A stretch of 64,000 bases of DNA, from the NCBI RefSeq assembly GCF_900116195.1, contig NZ_FOZW01000010.1:186001-250000 (forward strand), given 5' to 3'. The notes under the pieces were generated by a model. It was not told the origin of the DNA, did no database searches, and saw only the letters and a program-made list of their open reading frames with translations. The position numbers and the translations under genes were made by a program. Source of the stretch: Alloyangia pacifica (GTDB lineage: Bacteria > Pseudomonadota > Alphaproteobacteria > Rhodobacterales > Rhodobacteraceae). This document shows positions 9,355-16,862 of this stretch, in pieces; position 1 is the first letter of the stretch, and the number at the start of each line of letters is the position of its first letter.

Positions 9355-11880
9355 CTATTCGCGCGCGCGCAAAACCCGGGCGGGTCTTGCCGACAGCGGC
9401 CGCCAGGCAAAGCCGAGCCCGGCCAGCAATGTCGCCAGCGCCCCGCCGAAGATGATCCCGAGGGCGGAGCCCCACATCACGTCGAACTCGGTCTCCATGA
9501 GGAAGTGGCTCACCGCCCAGCCCGCGAGAATCCCCGCAACCAGCGCCACCACGCCCGCCGCCGCGCCCAGCAGCGCCGAGCGCAGGGCGAAGCTCTGCAG
9601 GATGCGCGCGCGCGAGGCACCGAGGGTCTTCAGCACCGCCGCCTCGTAGCTGCGCGCCGCCTCGCCGGCCGAGGCCGCGCCGATAAGCACCAGGAAGCCG
9701 GTGAGCAGCGTCGCCGCTGCGCCCCAGCGGATCGCGCCCGCCACGCCTTCGAGCAGTTCCGAGACCCGGTCGATGGCGTCGCGCACGCGGATCGCCGTGA
9801 TGTTGGGATAGGCGTTCGCGAGGTCGCGCAGGATTGCCGCCTCGGCCTGCGGCTCGGCATAGACCGTGGAGATCCAGGTGTGCGGCGCCCCGGCAAGAGC
9901 CGTGGGGTTCAGCGACATGACGAAGCCGATCCCGGCGGTGGAGAAATCCACCTCGCGGAAGCTGGTGATCGTCGCGGCAATGTCGCGGCCGAGGATATTG
10001 AGGGTGATCTCGTCGCCGAGCTTCAGGCCAATTTCCTCGGCCTCCTCGGCGGCAAAGCTGACCTGCGGCGGGCCGGAATAGTCCTCGGGCCACCATTCGC
10101 CGGCGGTCACCTTGGTCCGCTCGTCCGGCTGCGCCGCATAGGTGATGCCGCGATCGCCGCGCACGACCCAGTGCCCGCCCGCCACCTCACGCGCGTCGCG
10201 CCCGTTGATCAGGGTGAGCACGCCGCGCAGCATCGGGGCGGTGTCGACGCGGCTGACGGCGGGATCGCCCGCGAGCCGCGCCCTGAAGCCGTCGATCTGA
10301 TCCGGCTGGATGTCGACGAAGAAATACGAAGGCGCCACTTCGGGCAGGTCACGCGAGATCGAGGCGCGCAGGTTGCCGTCGATCTGGCCGATGGCGGCCA
10401 GCACCGTCAGCCCCAGTCCCAGCGACAGCACCACCGAGGCCGCGGTCTCCCGCGGGCCGCCAATGGCCGAGAGCGCCCACCGCAGCGCCGGGCGCCCGCG
10501 CGAGAGCGGCGCGGCGCGCTGTGCCAGCCAGCGGATGCCGGTGGCGGCGAAGGTCAGGATGATCAGCGCGCCAATGAGCCCCGCCGCGGTCCAGAGGGTG
10601 ATCTTGCGGTCCCCCGAGAACAGCGTCGCCGCCCCCACCAGCATCAGCAGCAGCGCCAGCGTGGCGAAGACGTAGCGTTTGGCCGGCAGGCCGCGCGCGC
10701 TGTCGAGCGCGTCGCGGAACAGCGTGGCGGCGCGCACCTCCTCGGTGCGGGCGAGCGGCCAGAGGGTGAAGAGCAACGCAGTCAGCACACCGTAGAGCGC
10801 TGCCTCGGCCAGAGGGGCCGGGTAGAGCGTGATGTTGATCGGCACCGGCAAGGCGCTGGCGATCAGCGGGCCGAAGAGCAGCGGAATGCCCGCGCCAAGC
10901 ACCAGTCCGAGCGCGATGCCGACCAGCGACAGCGCGCCGATCTGCAGGAAATATGTGAGGAAGATCGTGTTGCGCGACGCCCCAAGCGTGCGCAGCGTGG
11001 CGATGACCGAGGTCTTGCGCGCGAGGTAGGCGCGCACGGCGGCCGAGACGCCGATGCCACCCACCGCCAGCCCCGACAAGCCGACGAGCACGAGGAACCG
11101 CCCCAGCCGCTCGACGAAGCGGGCGATGCCCGGCGCGCCGTTGCGCGAGTCGCGCCAGCGGATGCCGCCCTCGCGGTAGCGCTCCGCCGCCTCGGTTTTC
11201 AGCGCATCGAGATCGCTGCCGGGCGGCAGCAGCAGGCGGTACTCGCTCTCGTAGAGCGAGCCGGGGGCGAGCAGGCCGCTGCCCTCCAGATCGGCGGTGC
11301 GCACCAGCGTGCGCGGACCAAGGCCGAAACCGTCACCCGCGTCATCGGGCTCGCGCAGGATCACCGCCGACAGGGTGAACTCCTGCGTCCCCAGCCTGAA
11401 TTTGTCGCCCGGCGCGAGCCCCAGACGGTCGGCGAGCACGGGGGCCATGACGGCCCCCGGAAGTTCGCCCCCGTCCAGCGCCTGCGAGAGCGGCATCGGC
11501 GGATCCAGCACCATCTCGCCCAGCAGCGGGTAGGCATCGTCCACCGACTTCACCTGCGTCAGGCCCCGCTCGGTCTCGCCGTCGCGGCTGACCGTCGCCA
11601 TGGAGCGGAAATCGGTGACCGCCGAGACCTCTGTCGAGATGCCCTCGAGCCAGGCAAGCTCCTCTTCGGTGGCGAAGCGGTAAGTGAACTCCGCCTGCGC
11701 ATCGCCTCCGAGCAAGACGGCGCCCTGGTCGGTCAGCCCGGCCTCGATAGCGGTGCGCACCGAGCCGACCCCGGCAATGGCGGCGACCCCGAGCGCCAGA
11801 CAGGCGATGAAGATGCGGAAGCCGTGCACGCCGCCGCGCAGCTCGCGGCGGGCGAAACGGGCAGCGGTGGCAAAGCTCAT
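9355..11880 (-). CDS. ybbP: FtsX-family ABC transporter permease, YbbP type
   Basis: Large permease of 841 residues with two FtsX/MacB-type repeats: an N-terminal membrane span, a long periplasmic domain, three to four spans, then a second such set ending in RPARVLRARE. It would act with the ATPase encoded just upstream as an envelope exporter or lipid/esterase-linked transporter. Start ATG at 11880 overlaps the ATPase stop codon (ATGA). The pairing of this permease and ATPase with a divergent TesA-type esterase matches the E. coli tesA-ybbA-ybbP neighbourhood. The transported substrate is not established. Confidence 0.88.
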   Translation of the reverse strand: MSFATAARFARRELRGGVHGFRIFIACLALGVAAIAGVGSVRTAIEAGLTDQGAVLLGGDAQAEFTYRFATEEELAWLEGISTEVSAVTDFRSMATVSRDGETERGLTQVKSVDDAYPLLGEMVLDPPMPLSQALDGGELPGAVMAPVLADRLGLAPGDKFRLGTQEFTLSAVILREPDDAGDGFGLGPRTLVRTADLEGSGLLAPGSLYESEYRLLLPPGSDLDALKTEAAERYREGGIRWRDSRNGAPGIARFVERLGRFLVLVGLSGLAVGGIGVSAAVRAYLARKTSVIATLRTLGASRNTIFLTYFLQIGALSLVGIALGLVLGAGIPLLFGPLIASALPVPINITLYPAPLAEAALYGVLTALLFTLWPLARTEEVRAATLFRDALDSARGLPAKRYVFATLALLLMLVGAATLFSGDRKITLWTAAGLIGALIILTFAATGIRWLAQRAAPLSRGRPALRWALSAIGGPRETAASVVLSLGLGLTVLAAIGQIDGNLRASISRDLPEVAPSYFFVDIQPDQIDGFRARLAGDPAVSRVDTAPMLRGVLTLINGRDAREVAGGHWVVRGDRGITYAAQPDERTKVTAGEWWPEDYSGPPQVSFAAEEAEEIGLKLGDEITLNILGRDIAATITSFREVDFSTAGIGFVMSLNPTALAGAPHTWISTVYAEPQAEAAILRDLANAYPNITAIRVRDAIDRVSELLEGVAGAIRWGAAATLLTGFLVLIGAASAGEAARSYEAAVLKTLGASRARILQSFALRSALLGAAAGVVALVAGILAGWAVSHFLMETEFDVMWGSALGIIFGGALATLLAGLGFAWRPLSARPARVLRARE

Positions 11881-12575
11881 TCAGCCGCCCTCGCCCGCAG
11901 CCCGGCGGGATCGACGCGCCCGTCGGTCAACCGCACAACGCGGTCGCAGCGCTCGGCCAGCCGGTTGGAATGGGTGACCAGAACCAGCGTCGCGCCATGC
12001 TCATCGCGCAGGCCAAAGAGCAGGTCCATGATCGCCTGCCCGGTGCTGCCGTCGAGATTGCCCGTCGGCTCGTCGGCCAGCAGGATCTGCGGTCTTGGTG
12101 CCGAGGCGCGGGCCAGCGCCACGCGTTGCTGCTCGCCGCCCGACATCTGCGACGGGTAGTGCCCGGCGCGGTGCCCGAGGTTTACCCGCTCCAGTTCCGC
12201 CTCGGCGCGGGCGAAGGCGTCCTTGTGCCCGGCCAGTTCCAGCGGCGTGGCGACATTCTCCAGTGCGGTCATCGTGGGAATCAGGTTGAACGACTGGAAC
12301 ACCACGCCCATGTGGTCGCGGCGGAAGCGCGCCATGCGGTCCTCATCCATGCCGGTGAAATCCTGTCCCAGCACCGAAACCCGGCCCGTGCTGGCGCCTT
12401 CCAGCCCGCCCATGACCATCAACAGCGAGCTTTTTCCCGACCCGGACGGGCCGATCAGCCCCAGCGTCTCGCCCCGCGCGACCTCCATCGAGATTCCGTG
12501 AAGGATTTCGACCGGTCCGGCATTGCCCCTGAGGCTGAGGGTGACATCATCTAGGGCAATCACGGGATCGGGCAT
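11877..12575 (-). CDS. ybbA: ABC transporter ATP-binding protein, YbbA type
   Basis: ATPase partner of the YbbP-type permease, 232 residues. Walker A is GPSGSGKSS, the signature is [14 protein letters not shown], Walker B is ILLADEP, and the switch histidine is in LVTHSNR, all of the LolD/MacB class. In-frame ATGs lie further upstream at 12614 and 12632, but the one at 12575 gives the usual family start and leaves the divergent esterase start at 12596 free. Even so, the two starts are only 20 bp apart, so at least one promoter must lie inside the opposite coding region. Confidence 0.9.
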   Translation of the reverse strand: MPDPVIALDDVTLSLRGNAGPVEILHGISMEVARGETLGLIGPSGSGKSSLLMVMGGLEGASTGRVSVLGQDFTGMDEDRMARFRRDHMGVVFQSFNLIPTMTALENVATPLELAGHKDAFARAEAELERVNLGHRAGHYPSQMSGGEQQRVALARASAPRPQILLADEPTGNLDGSTGQAIMDLLFGLRDEHGATLVLVTHSNRLAERCDRVVRLTDGRVDPAGLRARAAE

Positions 12576-12595
12576 CGAAAGGGCCTTTCTGGAAA

Positions 12596-13267
12596 ATGGC
12601 ACGTTCACTGACATATGGGGACTTTGGCCCACTCAGCAAGGCCGCGGCCTGCCTCGCGTTTCTGGCTGCGCCGCTGCCCGCATCGGCGCTCGACATCCTC
12701 GCGCTTGGCGATAGCCTGACTCAGGGCTACGGCCTGCCCGCCCCGGACGGGCTGGTGCCGCAGCTGCAGGGCTGGCTGCAGGAGCACGGCCATGATGTGA
12801 CCATCGTGAATGGAGGCGTGTCGGGCGACACCACGGCGGGCGGCCTGTCGCGCGTCGCCTGGTCTCTGACGCCCGAGATCGACGCGATGATCGTGACGCT
12901 GGGGGGCAATGACATGATGCGCGGCATCGACCCGGCCACGTCGCGCGGCAATCTCGACGGCATCCTGAGAGAGGCGCAGGCCCGCGATTTGCCCGTTCTG
13001 CTGGTCGGCATGAGCGCGCCGGGCAATTTCGGCCCCGACTACAAGACGCAGTTCGATGCGATCTACCCGGAGCTCGCCGATGAGTATGGCACGCTTCTGT
13101 TCGCGGACTTCTTTGCCGGCCTGCGGGACGAAGAGGACGATCCGGCGAGTCTCGGGAAATTCATGCAGGCGGACGGCATTCACCCCAACGCCGAGGGTGT
13201 GAAACGGATCGTCGCCACAGTGGGACCGAGCGTCGAGGCGCTCATCGCGAAGGCCGAGAGCAACTAG
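12596..13267 (+). CDS. tesA: arylesterase / lysophospholipase L1-like SGNH hydrolase
   Basis: Periplasmic SGNH-family esterase, 223 residues. Catalytic blocks are all visible: block I GDSLTQGYG (nucleophile Ser), block II GGVSGDTTAGG, block III GGNDMMRG, and block V DGIHPNAEG (catalytic Asp and His). The N-terminus has a hydrophobic stretch ending in ASA before LDILALGDS, consistent with a signal peptide. It diverges from the YbbA/YbbP ABC pair, the same arrangement as tesA in E. coli, suggesting a shared envelope function. Confidence 0.9.
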   Translation: MARSLTYGDFGPLSKAAACLAFLAAPLPASALDILALGDSLTQGYGLPAPDGLVPQLQGWLQEHGHDVTIVNGGVSGDTTAGGLSRVAWSLTPEIDAMIVTLGGNDMMRGIDPATSRGNLDGILREAQARDLPVLLVGMSAPGNFGPDYKTQFDAIYPELADEYGTLLFADFFAGLRDEEDDPASLGKFMQADGIHPNAEGVKRIVATVGPSVEALIAKAESN

Positions 13268-13443
13268 CCTGCTCCGCAGCCAGCACATTCGCAGAGAAAC
13301 TTGGGCAAGATATTGGCGAATCGACGAAGACCGGGGTCGGTCCGAAGGGCGGCAAAACCGCGCGAACGATCAGATTTTCGCCGCATGCCAACCGCCGAGA
13401 TGCGGCGCCTTCCGGCGTCGCGGCTGCCTTGCCCGTGTCGAAA

Positions 13444-13647
13444 TCAGGAACGGACGACCACTGCCGAGGCGTCGCCAGCGTCGCTTCCACGCAGGGCCGC
13501 GAAGAGGATCGGAAGCAGGCCGGACACGAGACTTACCGTGAAATAAAGGCCAAACGCGTTCAGCGCGGAAGTGTCGAGGACAAGCCAGGAGAAGAGACCG
13601 CAGAACGCACCGAAGATGCTGCCGGCCATGAGCGCCACAATCGCCAT
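13444..13647 (-). CDS. small two-span membrane protein, unknown function
   Basis: A 67-residue frame with two hydrophobic segments (about residues 2-24 and 30-52) joined by a short polar loop, ending in a short polar tail. A GAAGGG ribosome site lies about 9 bases before the ATG. No family is recognised. It stands alone between the TesA-like esterase and the L,D-transpeptidase. The clean two-helix pattern supports a real gene, but with no family match this is a moderate call. Confidence 0.5.
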   Translation of the reverse strand: MAIVALMAGSIFGAFCGLFSWLVLDTSALNAFGLYFTVSLVSGLLPILFAALRGSDAGDASAVVVRS

Positions 13648-13887
13648 AATCGTACCCTTCGCATTTTTTTCAGGCGTCCGAGGGTCGGAGCCTCCCTTTT
13701 CTAGCCCCTTTTCTGGGCGCGAATCTGGGCTCGAATGTGGCAGGCGCCGTCACAAAATAGGGCAATTTGCCGGTGTTTTCCTGTTTCCGCCACGGCAAAC
13801 GGCGGCCCCTTTCGAAGCCGCCGCCAGTCTTTTCGCCGATGAAGCGCACCCGTGAAAGAGGCCGGTAGCACGCGCCAGGGCACTGGA

Positions 13888-14448
13888 TCAGATCACCGTC
13901 ACCTTGGTGCCCAGCGGGACCCGCTGATAGAGGTCGATGACGTGTTCGTTGATCATCCGGATGCAGCCGTTCGACACCGAGCGCCCGATGGTTCCTGGCT
14001 GGGTGGTGCCATGGATGCGGAAGAAGGTGTCGCGGCCGTTCTGGAACAGGTAGAGCGCGCGCGCGCCCAGCGGGTTGCCGGGGCCGCCGGGCTCCACATA
14101 GTCATTGTCCCGGAACTTCGCGTAGGTCTGCGGCTCGCGCTCGATCATCTCGTTGGTCGGGCGCCAGGTGGGCCATTCCTTCTTCACCTGGATCACCGCC
14201 TCGCCGGTGAACTCCAACCCGGCCTTGCCGACACCCACGCCGTAGCGCAGCGCCTCGCCGGGGCCGGTAATGAAATAGAGGAAATGTGCACGCGGCATGA
14301 TGAGGATCTGGCCCGGCTGCATGTCGCTGCGCATGCGCACGGGCTGCGGTGCAAATTTCGGATCGAGCGCATAGGCTGTGGCCGGCGCGGTGGCGGCCAG
14401 AAGTGCCCCGGCGCTGGCCGTGGCTACGAAGTTGCGACGGGTGATCAT
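13888..14448 (-). CDS. L,D-transpeptidase (YkuD domain), Tat-exported
   Basis: Periplasmic peptidoglycan cross-linking enzyme or lipoprotein-anchoring enzyme of the YkuD family, 186 residues. The N-terminus MITRRNFVATASAGALL has a twin-arginine signal. The catalytic motif is present as HGTTQPGTIGRSVSNGCIRM, with the histidine and the active-site cysteine in SNGCIRM. It diverges from trxC. A hairpin with a 6-bp stem at 13801-13822 lies downstream on its strand but lacks a clear U-run. Confidence 0.92.
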   Translation of the reverse strand: MITRRNFVATASAGALLAATAPATAYALDPKFAPQPVRMRSDMQPGQILIMPRAHFLYFITGPGEALRYGVGVGKAGLEFTGEAVIQVKKEWPTWRPTNEMIEREPQTYAKFRDNDYVEPGGPGNPLGARALYLFQNGRDTFFRIHGTTQPGTIGRSVSNGCIRMINEHVIDLYQRVPLGTKVTVI

Positions 14449-14587
14449 GGGCTACTCTCTGGTTTGGTCTCAGGGCATACGAATTCTGTGGCCGGGGCGT
14501 ATAAAATCAATGGGGCTGGGCCAAGGGGATTGTCACAATTGCGCGCGGAACACATATCAGATGAAATGAATGTATGGAGATTCAGAA

Positions 14588-15022
14588 ATGGTCAAGCTTG
14601 TCTGCCTCGATTGTGGCCAGACCAACCGCGTGCCGCAAGAGAGACTTTCCGCAGCGCCGAAATGCGGCACCTGCGGGGCGCCGCTGATGGATGGCAAGGC
14701 GCATGAGATCGACGCCGAAACTCTGGCCAAGGCGATTCGCACCGACGAGGCGCCGCTGGTCGTGGACTTCTGGGCGCCGTGGTGCGGCCCCTGCCGGATG
14801 ATGGCCCCGGAGTATTCCAAGGCGGCCGGCGCGTTGAAGGGAAAGGCGCGGCTGGTCAAGCTGAACACAGAGCAGCATCAGAAGGCGGCGGCGCAGTTCG
14901 GCATCCGCGGCATCCCGACGCTCATCGCCTTCGGCAAGGGGCGCGAGGCGGCCCGTCAATCCGGTGCACTGCCCGCCGCACAGATCGAGGCTTTCGCTCT
15001 GCGCGCGCCTGCGGCCAAGTGA
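14588..15022 (+). CDS. trxC: thioredoxin TrxC (thioredoxin 2, zinc-binding)
   Basis: Cytoplasmic disulfide reductase, 144 residues. It has the N-terminal zinc site (Cys6-x2-Cys9 and Cys26-x2-Cys29) that marks TrxC, followed by a thioredoxin fold with the active site WCGPC at 65-69 and the cis-proline segment RGIPTLIAF. The frame is open from 14570, but ATG 14588 has a GGAGA site 7 bases upstream and gives the usual MVKLVCLDCG start. The gene converges with motE; only 18 bp separate the stop codons. Confidence 0.95.
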   Translation: MVKLVCLDCGQTNRVPQERLSAAPKCGTCGAPLMDGKAHEIDAETLAKAIRTDEAPLVVDFWAPWCGPCRMMAPEYSKAAGALKGKARLVKLNTEQHQKAAAQFGIRGIPTLIAFGKGREAARQSGALPAAQIEAFALRAPAAK

Positions 15023-15040
15023 TGTGGCGCGCGCCGAAGC

Positions 15041-15658
15041 CTAGTTCTTCGGCGCGTTGGCATTGCGTCCGGCAAGCATGACGCTGATCGTATAGGCCAG
15101 TTTCGGGTCCATGCCCGAGAGGATGGCGGCGGCGGCATCCGGGCGCATACGGCCAAGGAAGCCTGCGGCGAAATCCGGCTCCATCTGGGAAAACACCGCC
15201 GCCGCCTCGCGCGGTTTCATGTTGGCATAGACCTGGGTGAGTTGGGCGACATCTTCCTCGGCGGCGGTTTCCGCCATGGCGAGCGTGGCCCGCAGCCGCT
15301 GCTCGGTTTGCTCCATCGCGGCGAGCTTCTGATCGATCGCCGTCTCGGCCACCTGCAGAGCCTGTTGGCGGTTTCGGAGCTCGGTCTCGCGCTGCGTGAC
15401 CTGCGCCTCCCGCGCCCGCAGCGCCTCCAGCGCGGGGGCAAGGTCCTCTTCTCCGACGCAGGTGCCTGGCGCCGCGCCCTCTGTGCCGGGATGGTCTGAC
15501 ATGGACGCCTGCTGGATGTTGTCCTCCGCGCTGGCCGGCAGGTTGTCCAGCGCCTGCGCAGCGCCGGAGCCGAGACGGACCAGCGCCGAGGCCAGCAACA
15601 GGGCGCTGATGATCGCCAGTACCCCCCTGCCCCGGCCAGGGTTCCCCCGTCCCGGCAT
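15041..15658 (-). CDS. motE: MotE-like flagellar motor protein (MgtE-N domain)
   Basis: A 205-residue exported or membrane-anchored protein: an N-terminal hydrophobic segment, a Cys-containing linker, a coiled coil (about residues 75-135) and a C-terminal MgtE intracellular-N-like domain with the repeats VYANMKPREAAAVFSQM and FLGRMRPDAAAAILSGM. This is the architecture of alphaproteobacterial MotE, a MotC/stator chaperone. The ATG at 15658 overlaps the upstream stop codon (TGATG), so it is coupled to that gene and to fliL. Confidence 0.8.
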   Translation of the reverse strand: MPGRGNPGRGRGVLAIISALLLASALVRLGSGAAQALDNLPASAEDNIQQASMSDHPGTEGAAPGTCVGEEDLAPALEALRAREAQVTQRETELRNRQQALQVAETAIDQKLAAMEQTEQRLRATLAMAETAAEEDVAQLTQVYANMKPREAAAVFSQMEPDFAAGFLGRMRPDAAAAILSGMDPKLAYTISVMLAGRNANAPKN

Positions 15659-16080
15659 CACGCCGCGCCGCTGCGCGAATGGCGCAGAAAGACCGGCTCG
15701 GCGCCATCCTCGGCGGCCGGGGAGCCTGCAAGGTCAGCCCTACCTTGCGCGGCCTTCCCTGTCGGAGCTCCTGCACCGGTCCCCGCGCCTTCCACCGCCG
15801 GCAGGTCGTGCATCGAGGCAATCAGGAGTTCCAGGCGCTGCGCGACCTGTTCGCCGCGGCCGGTGAGGTCCGCCAGCGTCTCGCCGGACTTGCCTGCCGC
15901 CTGCTGCGCCGCATCCAGCGAGCGGGTCAGGTCGTCGACCTGCGCAGAAAGCACCGCGACCGCGCCGCCGACGCCCTTTTCGAGGTCCGTGAAACGGGTC
16001 AGGCGCCGCGACAGCACCAGGCAGTAGAGCCCGGCGCCGAGCGCCCCGGCGACCAGCAGGATATCGGCGATGATGTCCAT
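15658..16080 (-). CDS. flagellar-operon membrane protein of unknown function
   Basis: A 140-residue protein between fliL and motE. It has one N-terminal membrane span (about residues 4-24), then a heptad-rich region (residues 30-95) likely to form a coiled coil, then a low-complexity Ala/Gly tail. Similar proteins sit at this place in other alphaproteobacterial flagellar clusters and may correspond to DUF6468, but the match is by position and architecture only. ATG 16080 has a GGGAG site; a TTG lies just before it. Confidence 0.7.
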   Translation of the reverse strand: MDIIADILLVAGALGAGLYCLVLSRRLTRFTDLEKGVGGAVAVLSAQVDDLTRSLDAAQQAAGKSGETLADLTGRGEQVAQRLELLIASMHDLPAVEGAGTGAGAPTGKAAQGRADLAGSPAAEDGAEPVFLRHSRSGAA

Positions 16081-16090
16081 CAATACTCCC

Positions 16091-16654
16091 TCAATTCAAA
16101 ACGAATTCGGTCACAAGGAGATCCCGGATCCGGTCTTCTCCGGCGACCATCTGGATGCGGCGCAGCATCTGCGCGCGCAGCCGGATGAGCGCGCCCTGCG
16201 CCTCGACATCGCGCGCCTCCAGTGCCCGCAGGTAGGTGTTCAGCACATCGAGGATGCGCGGCATCAGGTCCTCGACGACGGCGCGATGCTCCGGTGCGAC
16301 CTCCAGCTGCGCGGTGAACCGCAGGTGGTGCAGCGCCGTGACCGGGCCGAGCGAGGCGATGAGCTGCGGCAGCTCGATGAAGGCCGTTGCCTGCGATGTC
16401 CCGCCATGGCCATCAGCCTGCCCGTGCCCCGTATCCCCGTGCCCCGTGTCCGCATGACCGTCACCAGACACATTGCCGTGCGCGTCCGCGGTGGCAGAGC
16501 TGCCGCCGAAAGGCAGCAGTCCGGAAAAGGCCACGAAGAACCCACCGGCGCCGCCGGCAAGCGCGAGCAGCAGGCCAATCAGCAGCGGAAGCTTCGATCT
16601 TTTCTTGCGCGGCGCGTCGTCTTCGCCGGCCGCGTCGGCGGTGGCGTCGGTCAT
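16091..16654 (-). CDS. fliL: flagellar basal body-associated protein FliL
   Basis: FliL stabilises the stator around the flagellar motor. The 187-residue protein has a basic cytoplasmic end (RKKRSK), one membrane span (about residues 22-46), a linker and the C-terminal FliL domain ending in RDLLVTEFVLN, the typical C-terminus. The linker is odd: it carries a Gly/His/Asp/Thr-rich stretch with repeated GHGDTGHG-like units, which could bind metal. ATG 16654 has a GAGAGG site. It heads fliL-orf-motE and diverges from fliF. Confidence 0.88.
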   Translation of the reverse strand: MTDATADAAGEDDAPRKKRSKLPLLIGLLLALAGGAGGFFVAFSGLLPFGGSSATADAHGNVSGDGHADTGHGDTGHGQADGHGGTSQATAFIELPQLIASLGPVTALHHLRFTAQLEVAPEHRAVVEDLMPRILDVLNTYLRALEARDVEAQGALIRLRAQMLRRIQMVAGEDRIRDLLVTEFVLN

Positions 16655-16697
16655 GGGGCACCTCTCTTCTGGCACGCTGCTTATACGCGCTGAGAGG

Positions 16698-16712
16698 CTA
16701 ACTGATTGTTAA
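16698..16712. promoter_or_regulatory. CtrA-like site CTAA-N7-TTAA in the divergent flagellar promoter
   Basis: CTAA (16698-16701), 7 bases, TTAA (16709-16712), one base off the CtrA consensus TTAA-N7-TTAA. CtrA is known to control flagellar genes in Caulobacter and in several Rhodobacteraceae. The site lies between fliL (start 16654) and fliF (start 16863), where a shared regulator would be expected. Short motif, so chance occurrence is possible. Confidence 0.45.
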
Positions 16713-16862
16713 GTCGGATCCGCCAAACATGCCCCCGTCGGCGCCACTGTCAGCACCGCTCCGGCGGCCGCATCCGCCCCCCCTGCCGGTCCGGCAACCT
16801 TTCGCGGGTGCACGCCTTGCGACAAGTCTGGTGGCGAACCCGGCGACGAAACGGAGGTTTTC

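Noticed and set aside
9505-12159. 884-codon plus-strand frame across the ABC permease and ATPase
   Set aside because: Shadow of YbbP/YbbA; Arg/Gly/His-rich with no fold-like pattern.
16670-16686. Sigma-54-like element TGGCACG-N4-TTAT upstream of fliF
   Set aside because: The -24 half matches, but the -12 GC dinucleotide is missing (TTAT in place of TTGC), so it is not supported as an RpoN promoter.
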